42,198 nt of DNA, taken from the NCBI RefSeq assembly GCF_006438875.1, contig NZ_RCZH01000021.1, positions 1 to 42,198 on the forward strand, read 5' to 3'. Position numbers and translations under genes: made by a program. The stretch is from Flavobacterium pectinovorum (lineage in GTDB: Bacteria; Bacteroidota; Bacteroidia; Flavobacteriales; Flavobacteriaceae). Within the stretch, counting starts at the first letter, position 1; each line of letters starts with the position of its first letter. Under the pieces are notes generated by a model, which was not told the DNA's origin, made no database searches, and saw only the letters and a list, made by a program, of their open reading frames with translations. Below are positions 1 to 7,882 of this stretch, piece by piece.

Positions 1-209
1 TTATCAAGCATCTTTGGAATAAATCCATATTCTTTCATAAACTTAATGGCTGAGCAGTGATTGCCATAAAAACTTGTCGAAGAAACAATTGCTGTCAGGA
101 TAATTTCGCTGTCACTTACATGTCTTCTTACATCTTCCGGATGATTAATTCCTTGTAAAATATCGTCTATTAAACAAAAAATTGATATAATTTTGTCTTT
201 ACAAAGCAT
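1..209 (-). CDS. IS982-type transposase, N-terminal part (cut by window edge)
   Basis: The frame opens at the ATG whose complement is 207-209 and stays open to base 1, giving about 69 residues. The protein begins MLCKDKIISIF and continues with a VRRHVSDSEIILTAIV stretch and a KFMKEYGFIPKMLD end. This matches my knowledge of the N-terminus of IS982-family DDE transposases, which are about 290 residues long. The catalytic core would lie to the left of the window, so I cannot tell whether the element is intact. The right end of the IS probably falls within 210-300, but without the other terminus I cannot define the inverted repeat. The first neighbour inside the window is an unrelated lipoprotein gene on the opposite strand. 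Confidence 0.8.
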   Translation of the reverse strand, partial: MLCKDKIISIFCLIDDILQGINHPEDVRRHVSDSEIILTAIVSSTSFYGNHCSAIKFMKEYGFIPKMLD

Positions 210-309
210 GGGTAAGGTTTATTGGTTCGCAAAACAAATTTACTGAACCTGTGCTTTGTTTTTTTATTACCTCTAAACTAGCAACTTGAATTAATTAACA
301 CTTTTTGAT

Positions 310-1053
310 ATGAAACACTTAACTATTTTAGTCTTTTTGTTTTTAATCTTGACCAGTTGCAACAAAGAGCTTTCATTTGAAAATGAAACATTTGAAAAAG
401 AATCTACTATTCCCTGCAAAAGCGATTGTCCAAAAATTAAGATCGAAGTTCCAATTGCAAAAAATATTCCTATCGTTGCAGACAGCATCAATAAAAAGGT
501 TTTTTCTGTAATAAAAGAAATCGTTTATTTTGGGGAAGACAAAGTAAAAGTGAATGATTATAAAACATTAACAACATCTTTTATCTCTTCTTATGAAGAG
601 ATGCATAAAAAATTTCCAACTGAAACTTTTGGATGGGAAGGAAAAATAAAAGGGAATGTCGAATTTAATTCTGATCAGATTTTAAATATAAAAATTGATC
701 ATTATACTTTTACCGGTGGCGCTCACGGCTATCAGGGTTTCCGTTCTTTATTATTTAACCCTAAAACCGGAAAAACCATTTTTAGCGATCAGATATTCAA
801 AAATGAAAAAGAATTTAAGGCTTTCGCCGAAAAAGAATTCAGGGCAAAATATCATATTCCAACAAAAGCCAACATCAATGCAACCGGTTTGATGTTTGAA
901 AACGACAAGTTTCAAGTACCACAGAATATTTTTTATACAGAAGATGGTTTGCTTTTATATTATAACTCTTATGAAGCAGCTTCGTATGCCGATGGTCCAA
1001 AAGAGCTTTTATTTCCTTATGAGAAAGTGAGTAAATATTTGAAATATAAATGA
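310..1053 (+). CDS. DUF3298 (RsiV-like) domain lipoprotein
   Basis: A 247-residue protein with a hydrophobic N-terminus ending in the lipobox LTSC, with Cys17 as the expected acylated residue, so probably an envelope lipoprotein. The middle carries a GGAHGYQGF segment near residue 135, followed by NPKTGKTIFSDQIF. These are hallmarks of the DUF3298 domain that follows DUF4163 in RsiV and PdaC-like proteins. RsiV binds lysozyme as an anti-sigma factor, but this protein has no cytoplasmic anti-sigma segment or membrane span beyond the signal, so that role is not implied. It stands alone between the IS fragment and the next gene. Family is confident; function is unknown. Confidence 0.8.
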   Translation: MKHLTILVFLFLILTSCNKELSFENETFEKESTIPCKSDCPKIKIEVPIAKNIPIVADSINKKVFSVIKEIVYFGEDKVKVNDYKTLTTSFISSYEEMHKKFPTETFGWEGKIKGNVEFNSDQILNIKIDHYTFTGGAHGYQGFRSLLFNPKTGKTIFSDQIFKNEKEFKAFAEKEFRAKYHIPTKANINATGLMFENDKFQVPQNIFYTEDGLLLYYNSYEAASYADGPKELLFPYEKVSKYLKYK

Positions 1054-1121
1054 TTGTTTTAAACACAATTCTATAAAATACCAGAATCAAAAAATAAAAA
1101 CTTTTCTTACATTTTTTTTAT

Positions 1122-1129
1122 TACATTTG
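1122..1129 (+). promoter_or_regulatory. Bacteroidota -7 element
   Basis: TACATTTG fits the TAnnTTTG consensus exactly. Transcription would start around 1135-1138, after the upstream ATG at 1127. This argues that translation of the following gene starts at 1154. No clear TTTG -33 box lies at the right distance; a TTTTC at 1102-1106 is the nearest. Confidence 0.5.
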
Positions 1130-1153
1130 GTTTTTCTTTTAATTTTTTCTTTT

Positions 1154-1630
1154 ATGCTAACCTTCAACCATTCAGGACTATTAGTTCCTGATAATAAAAT
1201 CACATCAACTATTCAACAACTAGAAAATGAGTTCGTATTAAAAATCCCTTCTATAAAAAGAAAGGAAATTTTTGAAGCTTATGTTAAATATAATCAGGAT
1301 TTCAAAAAAGTATGTAATTTAGACAACCTACATCAATGGATTAACGGATCTTATGTAACGAAAAAGAACAATCCTGGAGATATTGATTTAGTTACGTTTT
1401 TAGATTACAACATTGTTTCCCAATTAGGCTCAGATTTAGATGACTTTAAATATCCTAATTCAGAAATTATTTATGGCGTTGACGCCTACATTATTGAAGT
1501 TTATCCTGAAAATCACATTAATAATTTTAGATATGTAAGTGATAAGGCATATTGGCTGGATCGATTTACAAAGACAAGAAGAATTAGAGGAAATAGGTTA
1601 TCCAAAGGTTTTTTGGAAATAAAATTTTAA
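1154..1630 (+). CDS. Nucleotidyltransferase-like protein (DUF6932-like)
   Basis: A 158-residue protein when started at 1154. I prefer this start to the in-frame ATG at 1127 because the latter overlaps the -7 element and the family opens with a short FNHSGLLVP segment. Residues 65-66 are GS, followed by D76-x-D78 (GDIDLVTF) and Asp110 in YGVDAYIIEVYP. Together these resemble the GS...DxD...D metal-binding pattern of polymerase-beta-type (MNT) nucleotidyltransferases. The family is best matched by DUF6932. The substrate cannot be read from the sequence. The next gene starts 10 bases after the stop and is very likely co-transcribed. An AMP-transferring toxin or antitoxin role is possible but unproven. 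Confidence 0.65.
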   Translation: MLTFNHSGLLVPDNKITSTIQQLENEFVLKIPSIKRKEIFEAYVKYNQDFKKVCNLDNLHQWINGSYVTKKNNPGDIDLVTFLDYNIVSQLGSDLDDFKYPNSEIIYGVDAYIIEVYPENHINNFRYVSDKAYWLDRFTKTRRIRGNRLSKGFLEIKF

Positions 1631-1640
1631 TTTACAACAA

Positions 1641-1949
1641 ATGAAAGATAACAAGTTATATCATATTTTAGACTTAATAGAAGAAATAGATAAAGTTGAC
1701 AAAATGCTTGCCCTACATAAAGACTCAGATTCTGATTTAATGTCAAGCCAATATAAAAATCAAAAATTAAAACTAAGTAATTATTTAGTTAAAGAGCTTT
1801 TGACCAATAGCGACAATAGAACAGAAGTTATGTATATCATTAAACTTTTTATAGAGAAATTCTACAATAACGAAATGAGACATTTGCAATTTGAGGAAAA
1901 TGACAACTTAAAAAAGATTGAAGACGTATTTATTGAAAATTACGCTTAA
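1641..1949 (+). CDS. Small helical partner of the nucleotidyltransferase-like protein
   Basis: A 102-residue acidic protein with no signal peptide or membrane segment. Its sequence is almost entirely compatible with alpha helices, with repeated heptad-like spacing of Leu and Ile in residues 5-25 and 42-75. I do not recognise a family. It starts 10 bases downstream of the nucleotidyltransferase-like gene, so the pair should be co-expressed. A small all-helical partner next to an MNT-like protein recalls HEPN/MNT pairs, but the RxxxxH HEPN motif is not visible here, so that comparison is only about architecture. Confidence 0.6.
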   Translation: MKDNKLYHILDLIEEIDKVDKMLALHKDSDSDLMSSQYKNQKLKLSNYLVKELLTNSDNRTEVMYIIKLFIEKFYNNEMRHLQFEENDNLKKIEDVFIENYA

Positions 1950-2004
1950 TAAATTCCCCGCCAAAGCTAGGAGGCAATTCAAAAAAAATTAAAACTCTTT
2001 GAGT

Positions 2005-2150
2005 TAGACGCTGCTGTGAGTCTCTACGGAAAACCTTTGTCGCTTTGAATCTCCGAACCTTTGAGCCTCTAAAACAGGTATTGTTTTAGACTACTGTGGG
2101 TCTCTTCAGAAAACCTTTGTCGCTTTGAACCTCTGATCCTTTGAACCTTT
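2005..2150. repeat. Tandem imperfect ~65-bp intergenic repeat
   Basis: Two similar units lie at 2005-2070 and 2087-2150. Both contain the core AAACCTTTGTCGCTTTGAA (2031-2049 and 2111-2129) preceded by a GTCTCT-type segment and followed by a CCTTTGA-type ending. No credible coding frame crosses them. The repeat fills the space between two convergent genes. Confidence 0.7.
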
Positions 2151-2153
2151 TTT

Positions 2154-3293
2154 TCACTGAACATCATACTTCATTTTTCTCAAAATCCGCAACGCTTCTT
2201 TAAACGACAAGTAAATATTCCCAAAAGGCTTTAAAAGTAATTTTGCATCGATCAGCTTTTGTTTGGCATCATCAAAACCATTCAAATAACAAATCATAAA
2301 AGTCGATGGAAGATTTTCCAAATCTTTTAATTCACGTTCCGATAAAGGAATTCCTTTTTGGAGTTTTTGAAGCAATGCCGTATTTGCATTATAAATATGA
2401 TACAACATTTTCCGATTGAATTCCGGAGGTTGGAAAAGCATTTCACGATCAATTTTGTAATAACCGTTGTCAAAAAAATGAATTGTTTGTTTCTCTAATG
2501 GATAATAACTCGTTTTATCATTTAAACCAAGCGGAACATATTCGGTTATAGTAAAACTATCGTCATCAAAAACAATCGTAACAACATCCTGAGCCGAATA
2601 AAAAAGTTTAATTTGCTCATTGATCAACTCAATATCTACACGGGATAAAAAGGTTTTATCACGGGATTTATGAGGAACACCCGCCCAGCAAATAACAAAC
2701 AACTCTTTAAAAACATAATACTTAGGCGACATGTCTTTGTGGCGAAAATTCATAAAGTCGATAACGCCGTCAAGTGTATATTGAATACTGTTTCGGGAGC
2801 TATTTTCGATTCCGATTACCGTTTCTGTGTTCTGATAATTCTTCTCAATTTCACCTTCAACAGGAACCGAATTACTTCCGCGTCGCACAAAAACACTATT
2901 CGCCGGAGTTGTATGAATTCCCTTTTTGAAATAAGATATTTTGCTTTTAGGCTTAATAGTTACCAATCCCACCACTTTATCTTTTGGAAGATTCGGGAAC
3001 GGTACATTTTCATATTGAATTTTAGGTGGATTCTCCAGAAAAGCATTTACAAGATTTTGAATTCGGCTATCGTCAAAAAAATCATCGCCTACAATTTCGT
3101 TATCCTGATCTTCTACTCCAACTACGATATAAGAATTATTAGTTGGATTTGAATTTGATAATGCGCAAATGTGTTTCAGGAACTTTCCTTTTCCTTCACG
3201 TGAATGCAAATTCAATTGCCTTTTTTTATCATAAAAACTGCTCTCGTCATTGTGGGCGAGTAGGTTTTTTATTAAAAGGCGCTTATTGATCAT
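2154..3293 (-). CDS. AlbA_2 (Schlafen-like) domain protein
   Basis: A 379-residue cytoplasmic protein. Residues 17-70 contain the AlbA_2 pattern: an ESSFYDKK segment, a KFLKHICALSNS helix (this domain usually has an alanine- and asparagine-rich helix here), then IVVGVEDQDNEIVG. This domain, once called divergent AAA-4, binds nucleic acid and occurs in bacterial regulators and in Schlafen nucleases. A second strand pair with VFVRRGSNSVP near residue 135 is also typical. The C-terminal 200 residues have no family I recognise. It is the last gene of a minus-strand run, separated from the upstream four-helix-bundle gene by one arm of an inverted repeat. A role in stress or defence is possible, but nothing nearby supports it. 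Confidence 0.75.
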   Translation of the reverse strand: MINKRLLIKNLLAHNDESSFYDKKRQLNLHSREGKGKFLKHICALSNSNPTNNSYIVVGVEDQDNEIVGDDFFDDSRIQNLVNAFLENPPKIQYENVPFPNLPKDKVVGLVTIKPKSKISYFKKGIHTTPANSVFVRRGSNSVPVEGEIEKNYQNTETVIGIENSSRNSIQYTLDGVIDFMNFRHKDMSPKYYVFKELFVICWAGVPHKSRDKTFLSRVDIELINEQIKLFYSAQDVVTIVFDDDSFTITEYVPLGLNDKTSYYPLEKQTIHFFDNGYYKIDREMLFQPPEFNRKMLYHIYNANTALLQKLQKGIPLSERELKDLENLPSTFMICYLNGFDDAKQKLIDAKLLLKPFGNIYLSFKEALRILRKMKYDVQ

Positions 3294-3303
3294 GTGAATA
3301 TTG

Positions 3304-3763
3304 ATTATTTTTTATTTCTATTTTTTATTCTCTAATTACTCAATCATACTTTGAACCTTTCTTATCAGAAGTTTTTAAGTAATTCATAAATTTAGAAATC
3401 TGATCGATTATAATTTGAGCTTTGGCATTTAATTCGAAAAATGTAATTTCATTAATATGTTTTCTATCAAAACATCTTTGCAATTGGGCTTTCGTTTCAC
3501 AACATGAACCCCTTGAATAACTTAAAAAAGTTATAAATTCTTTATTACCACCCCGACCAAAACCTTCTGCAATATTATCCATTACTGAACCTGAAGAACC
3601 ATTAATTTGTTCTCTCAACTTATAATCCTGACCTAATGACGTAGTCATAATTAAACTCCATACCTGATTGCATTGTTCTCGAGCGAGTTGATAAATAACC
3701 ATCTCCTCAAAAGAACTATAATTTGCCATAATTAAAAAATAAAAAATAGAAATAAAAAATAAT
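3304..3763. repeat. Inverted-repeat element enclosing a four-helix-bundle gene (element 1)
   Basis: The left arm (3304-3338) and right arm (3729-3763) are reverse complements over 35 bases with about two mismatches, including 26 contiguous perfect bases (3304-3329 against 3738-3763). The right arm ends at the start codon of the enclosed gene. The left arm stops two bases short of its stop codon. The outer end of the right arm touches the stop codon of the neighbouring SDR gene. The arms are AT-rich and of low complexity, which weakens but does not remove the significance of a perfect 26-base match. Confidence 0.75.
3340..3729 (-). CDS. Four-helix-bundle protein (S23/IVP family)
   Basis: A 129-residue protein of the family named after ORFs in 23S rRNA intervening sequences (PF05635/TIGR02436). 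Diagnostic segments are QINGSSGSVMDNIAEGFGRG followed by NKEFITFLSYSRGS, a helix packed with small residues and a conserved RG pair around residues 55-75. Members fold as four-helix bundles and assemble into pentamers. The related Avd protein serves diversity-generating retroelements. No reverse transcriptase or rRNA is nearby here. The gene lies within an inverted repeat (3304-3763), inserted in a minus-strand run between the SDR and AlbA_2 genes. Family is certain; function is unknown. Confidence 0.92.
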   Translation of the reverse strand: MANYSSFEEMVIYQLAREQCNQVWSLIMTTSLGQDYKLREQINGSSGSVMDNIAEGFGRGGNKEFITFLSYSRGSCCETKAQLQRCFDRKHINEITFFELNAKAQIIIDQISKFMNYLKTSDKKGSKYD

Positions 3764-4515
3764 TAAACTTTCTTAACAATCGTTGCCGAAGCCTGAGCCG
3801 TTGGCAAGACAATTAAATCAGAAATATTAACATGGTATTTTCTTGAAACCACAAAATGAATAATATCCGCAATATCTTCTGCCTGCAACGCATCTAAACC
3901 TTTATATACGGATGATGCTCTATCAGAATCCCCTTTAAAGCGCACTTCGCTAAACTCGGTCTCTACCATTCCGGGATGAATTGCCCCAACTCTAATTCCG
4001 TATGGATTTAAATCCATTCGCATTCCGTTGCTTATTGCGTCAACAGCGTGTTTTGAAGCACAGTATACATTCCCATTTGGATAAACTTCTTTTGCAGCAA
4101 TTGAACCAATATTAATAATATGCCCTGATTTTCTTTCGACCATCTGCGGAATTATAGCTTTCGAAACATATAAAAGTCCTTTTACATTAATATCAATCAT
4201 AGCATCCCAATCGTCTACATTTCCAGTTTGAATTGGATCTAAACCATGTGCATTTCCCGCATTGTTAATTAAAACATCAATTGTAGAAAATTCTTCAGGC
4301 AAATTATGAATACTATCAAAAGCAGCATTTTTATCCCGAACATCAAAAGACAAAGAATGCACTTCTGTAAAAGCAGAAAGTTCTTTTTCCAGTTGTGCTA
4401 AACGATCGATACGTCTTCCGCAAAGAACCACTTTATAGTTATTTTGAGCCAATATTTGTGCAGTTGCTTTTCCAATTCCGCTTGTAGCACCAGTAATTAA
4501 AACTGTTTTTTTCAT
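3763..4515 (-). CDS. Short-chain dehydrogenase/reductase (YdfG-like)
   Basis: A 250-residue cytoplasmic NAD(P)-dependent oxidoreductase of the classical SDR type. It shows the TGATSGIG cofactor loop (residues 8-15), NNAG at 84-87, Asn110, and the catalytic set Ser138, Tyr151 and Lys155 in YCASK. CGRR after the second strand suggests preference for NADP. Best resemblance is to YdfG, which oxidises 3-hydroxy acids such as serine and L-allo-threonine, but the substrate cannot be fixed from sequence. Its stop codon touches the inverted-repeat element around the next gene, suggesting the element sits in what was its 3' untranslated region. Confidence 0.9.
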   Translation of the reverse strand: MKKTVLITGATSGIGKATAQILAQNNYKVVLCGRRIDRLAQLEKELSAFTEVHSLSFDVRDKNAAFDSIHNLPEEFSTIDVLINNAGNAHGLDPIQTGNVDDWDAMIDINVKGLLYVSKAIIPQMVERKSGHIINIGSIAAKEVYPNGNVYCASKHAVDAISNGMRMDLNPYGIRVGAIHPGMVETEFSEVRFKGDSDRASSVYKGLDALQAEDIADIIHFVVSRKYHVNISDLIVLPTAQASATIVKKV

Positions 4516-4575
4516 TTTTATTTTTATTTTTTTTTGTCACAGAGTAAAAGATAATGATTTTTTATCTCCATAATC

Positions 4576-4617
4576 TGCTAAATCTGCGAGAGTAATTTTT
4601 TTCACGCAGATTTAGCA
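4576..4617. repeat. Hairpin between SDR and aldo/keto reductase genes
   Basis: A perfect 13-base inverted repeat, TGCTAAATCTGCG at 4576-4588 and its complement at 4605-4617, with a 16-base loop. No T tract follows on either strand as in a simple terminator. The sequence word is close to one in the spacer at 7756-7882, so it is probably a dispersed intergenic repeat. Confidence 0.6.
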
Positions 4618-4707
4618 AATCCCGCAGATCTTTAATCAGTGAAAATCCATTTAATCTATGGCTAATATTTTTTCACACTTTACTGAAAACTTAAAACGCG
4701 ACTGTTT

Positions 4708-5583
4708 TTAAGGTACGTCGTCTCCCATACTTTCTGTCCAGATCGCGAACCAGTCTTCTTTGTCCATTTCTAATTCAACTGCTTTCATCAACGATTGAAT
4801 TCTTGCAATATTTACCGTTCCCGCAATCGGAATTACTCCTGCAGGATGTTTTAAAATCCAGGCCAACAAAAGGGTATCTGAACCAAAACCATATTTTTGA
4901 ACCAAATCAGCAAGAAGTTTTTTCAAACGACGTGTTTTTTTAGTGTCTTCTCTAAAAACTGTTCCAAGCGGATTCCATGACAACGGACGAATCTTGTGTG
5001 TTTGCATATAATCTAAACTTCCATCAGTCATTGCTTCATAATGAGTAGCCGAAAATTGTACCTGATTATAACTAACTTCTGTTTTCTGACGAATTAATTC
5101 AGTTTGAGAACTGGTAAAATTAGAAAGACCAAAATCAATAATTTTTCCTTCTGCTTTTAATTTTCCAACAGCTTCAGCAATTTCATCAGCTTGCATTAAC
5201 GGACTTGGTCTATGCAATAAGAAAACATCAACATAATCTGTTTTCAGTTTTTTTAATGATTCTTCGACAGACCAAATTATATATTCTTTAGAATAATCGT
5301 AGTGCTTGATTTTGTTTTCCGGGCGTTTTTCAGCAATCATCTGAATTCCGCACTTTGTTATTAATTGTAATTTGTCACGCGAAATTTTGCTGGCTTGAAA
5401 AGCTTTTCCAAAATCAGCCTCTGTAGTGTAAGCTCCGTAAATGTCTGCGTGGTCAAAAGTGGTGATTTTGTTTTCGATACAAAGCTGTATCAGATTTTCC
5501 ATTTCTTTAGTTGTAAGGTTTTTATCCCAAACTCCCCAATTCATAGTGCCCGAAATTATGGGCGATAATGCTGTTTTACTCAT
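4708..5583 (-). CDS. Aldo/keto reductase
   Basis: A 291-residue protein with the (beta/alpha)8 barrel signature of the AKR superfamily. Catalytic residues fit Asp44, Tyr49 (FDHADIYG), Lys77 (ITKCG) and His124 (FLLHRPSP). The C-terminal ILKHPAGVIPIAGT segment is the usual NADPH-binding part. The closest well-known relatives are oxidoreductases like E. coli YdhF. The substrate is unknown. It lies upstream of the SDR gene on the same strand with a 190-base gap containing a hairpin, so co-transcription is possible but not evident. Confidence 0.9.
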   Translation of the reverse strand: MSKTALSPIISGTMNWGVWDKNLTTKEMENLIQLCIENKITTFDHADIYGAYTTEADFGKAFQASKISRDKLQLITKCGIQMIAEKRPENKIKHYDYSKEYIIWSVEESLKKLKTDYVDVFLLHRPSPLMQADEIAEAVGKLKAEGKIIDFGLSNFTSSQTELIRQKTEVSYNQVQFSATHYEAMTDGSLDYMQTHKIRPLSWNPLGTVFREDTKKTRRLKKLLADLVQKYGFGSDTLLLAWILKHPAGVIPIAGTVNIARIQSLMKAVELEMDKEDWFAIWTESMGDDVP

Positions 5584-5806
5584 GGTTTTATTGCGTTATT
5601 TTTGGTAATAAATATGCTTTTCTGAAGCATAATCATCAAAGTTCTTAAAAATATAAAAATAGATTCACAATTAGTCCTTAAAATTAGGTCTTTGGTCGAA
5701 GTTTTAACCATTCTTTAACATCTTACTTCTCAAAAAATATTCAATTTGCACTCTCAAAAGTAAGGCATAAAAATCAACGTTTTAAAAAGGTTTTAAAAAT
5801 ATTTAT

Positions 5807-6811
5807 ATGGAAGAAAATACAACGACTTTAGACATTAGAGCGATAAATGAAAAAATTGAAAGAGAAAGTGCTTTTATAGACCTTCTTACAATGGAAATGA
5901 ACAAAGTTATTGTGGGCCAGAAACATATGGTCGAGCGTTTGCTAATTGGACTTCTTGGGCAAGGGCATATTTTGCTTGAAGGTGTTCCCGGATTAGCAAA
6001 AACTTTAGCGATAAATACTTTGTCGCAAGCAGTGCAAGGTTCTTTCAGCCGTATCCAGTTTACTCCCGACTTATTACCTGCCGATGTTGTTGGAACGATG
6101 ATTTACAACATCAAAGCAAACGAGTTTTCTATTAAAAAAGGACCAATCTTCGCTAATTTCGTCCTTGCCGATGAGATTAACCGTGCTCCGGCAAAGGTTC
6201 AGTCAGCACTTTTGGAGGCGATGCAGGAAAAACAAGTAACTATTGGCGACACAACTTTCAAACTTGATCGTCCGTTTTTAGTACTTGCAACTCAAAACCC
6301 TGTTGAGCAAGAAGGAACATACCAACTTCCGGAAGCACAAGTTGACCGTTTTATGCTTAAAACCGTAATTGATTATCCAAAAATTGACGAAGAGCGTTTT
6401 GTAATTCGCCAAAATTTAAAAGGATCTTACGAAAAAGTAAATGCAGTAGTTTCTGTAGAACAAATTTTACGCGCACAAGAAGCTGTTCGTGAAGTTTACA
6501 TGGACGAAAAAATTGAAAAATACATTCTGGATATCATCTTTGCTACTCGTTATCCAGAGAAATATAAACTTGCAGACTTAAAACCTCTTATTAGTTTTGG
6601 AGCATCACCACGTGGAAGTATCAATTTAGCTATTGCAGCAAAATGTTACGCTTTTATCAAACGTCGTGGATATGTAATTCCAGAAGATGTTCGCGCAGTT
6701 GTACATGATGTTTTACGTCACAGAGTTGGAATAACTTATGAGGCTGAAGCCGAAAACATTACTTCTGTAGACATTATCAACAAAATCGTAAACGAGATTG
6801 AAGTACCTTAA
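5807..6811 (+). CDS. MoxR-family AAA+ ATPase
   Basis: A 334-residue AAA+ ATPase of the MoxR/RavA branch. Walker A is GVPGLAKT (59-66), Walker B is VLADEINRA with Asp122 and Glu123, and sensor 1 is ATQNP with Asn164. An arginine-rich ASPRGS segment near residue 265 fits sensor 2. MoxR ATPases act as chaperones that insert metals or assemble complexes of VWA-domain proteins. Here it is the first gene of the Bat operon, followed by a DUF58 protein and two VWA proteins. A near-consensus -7 box (TCAATTTG, 5741-5748, one mismatch) lies upstream and could drive the operon. Confidence 0.95.
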   Translation: MEENTTTLDIRAINEKIERESAFIDLLTMEMNKVIVGQKHMVERLLIGLLGQGHILLEGVPGLAKTLAINTLSQAVQGSFSRIQFTPDLLPADVVGTMIYNIKANEFSIKKGPIFANFVLADEINRAPAKVQSALLEAMQEKQVTIGDTTFKLDRPFLVLATQNPVEQEGTYQLPEAQVDRFMLKTVIDYPKIDEERFVIRQNLKGSYEKVNAVVSVEQILRAQEAVREVYMDEKIEKYILDIIFATRYPEKYKLADLKPLISFGASPRGSINLAIAAKCYAFIKRRGYVIPEDVRAVVHDVLRHRVGITYEAEAENITSVDIINKIVNEIEVP

Positions 6812-6891
6812 AAATAGTTTTCAGTTTTCAGTCACAGTGAACACCTTATTAAGTAAACTGCAACTGAAAACTGCGACTGAAAACTAAAGAA
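6812..6891. repeat. Inverted-repeat spacer in the Bat operon (shared with 10519-10601)
   Basis: An 11-base perfect inverted repeat, AGTTTTCAGTC at 6823-6833 against 6875-6885, with further CAACTGAAAACTG copies inside. The stretch 6863-6885 reappears with one mismatch at 10568-10590 between batA and batB. The spacer is non-coding. Confidence 0.75.
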
Positions 6892-7755
6892 ATGGATACA
6901 AAAGAGCTTTTAAAAAAAGTACGGAAAATAGAAATCAAAACCAAAAGATTGAGCAATCACATCTTTTCGGGAGAATACCACTCTTCATTTAAAGGGCGCG
7001 GGATGACTTTTAGTGAAGTACGTCAATACCAATATGGCGACGACATTCGTAACATCGATTGGAATGTAACTGCACGCTACAATGAAGCCCACGTAAAAGT
7101 TTTTGAAGAAGAACGCGAATTGACCATGATGTTAATGGTAGACATTTCGGGGTCAGAAGGTTTTGGTTCAAAAAGTCAATTTAAAAAAGACATCGTCACC
7201 GAAATTGCGGCAACGATGGCTTTTTCGGCTACACAAAATAATGACAAAATTGGTTTGATATTATTCTCTGATAATGTAGAATTGTATATTCCGCCAAAAA
7301 AAGGCCGTTCACATGTTTTGCGCATCATTCGTGAATTAATCGAATTCGAACCAAAAAGCCATAAAACAGATGTTGGAGCTGCTTTAAAATTCCTTTCAGG
7401 AACTCAGAAAAAGAAAGCTATTGTTTTTGTGATTTCCGATTTTATGTCTGAAAATTATGAGCAGACTTTAAAAATCGCTTCTAAAAAACATGACATCACA
7501 GGCGTTCGTGTGTATGATATTCGTGAAGAAAAAATTCCGAATTTAGGAATGGTGACAATGCTTGATGCCGAAACCGGAAAAATTCAATTGGTTGATACGG
7601 GTTCAAAAACAGTGCGAATGAATTACGAAAAACACTATCACGACAGAGTAAATTATTTTAAAGATATTTTTAGTAAATCAGGCGCAGGTGTTGTAAACAC
7701 AAGAGTCGACGAAAATTACGTGACAAAATTATTAGGTTATTTCAAGTCACGATAA
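6892..7755 (+). CDS. DUF58 domain protein of the Bat operon
   Basis: A 287-residue cytoplasmic protein. The family core FSEVRQYQYGDDIRNIDWNV (residues 40-59) leads into a VWA-like fold with a DISGS metal-ion-dependent adhesion site at 84-88. DUF58 genes follow moxR genes almost universally, and the two products are thought to work together, with the DUF58 protein as a VWA-like partner of the ATPase. No signal peptide or membrane span is visible. It lies 80 bases after moxR, the spacer holding an inverted repeat. Confidence 0.93.
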   Translation: MDTKELLKKVRKIEIKTKRLSNHIFSGEYHSSFKGRGMTFSEVRQYQYGDDIRNIDWNVTARYNEAHVKVFEEERELTMMLMVDISGSEGFGSKSQFKKDIVTEIAATMAFSATQNNDKIGLILFSDNVELYIPPKKGRSHVLRIIRELIEFEPKSHKTDVGAALKFLSGTQKKKAIVFVISDFMSENYEQTLKIASKKHDITGVRVYDIREEKIPNLGMVTMLDAETGKIQLVDTGSKTVRMNYEKHYHDRVNYFKDIFSKSGAGVVNTRVDENYVTKLLGYFKSR

Positions 7756-7882
7756 TATATTAAATTATTAGACTTCTTAGATTTTAAGAATATAAACATC
7801 AAAAATAAAATCTGCTTAAATCCGCGTCATCCGCGTGCCAATTAAGTATTCGTTTTAGACTAAAATCTGAAATCAAAATCAA
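7756..7882. other. Bat operon spacer with intergenic repeat words
   Basis: A 127-base non-coding spacer containing the small palindrome TTCTTA-GATTT-TAAGAA and a segment AATCTGCTTAAATCCGCG related to the hairpin word at 4576-4617. No promoter consensus was found. Confidence 0.4.

Noticed and set aside
2670..3152. A 160-codon plus-strand frame inside the AlbA_2 gene
   Set aside because: It is antisense to a gene with a recognisable domain and its translation has no protein-like features.
3340..3729. Diversity-generating retroelement accessory (Avd) role for the four-helix-bundle genes
   Set aside because: No reverse transcriptase, template repeat or variable gene is within the window, so only the shared fold supports the idea.
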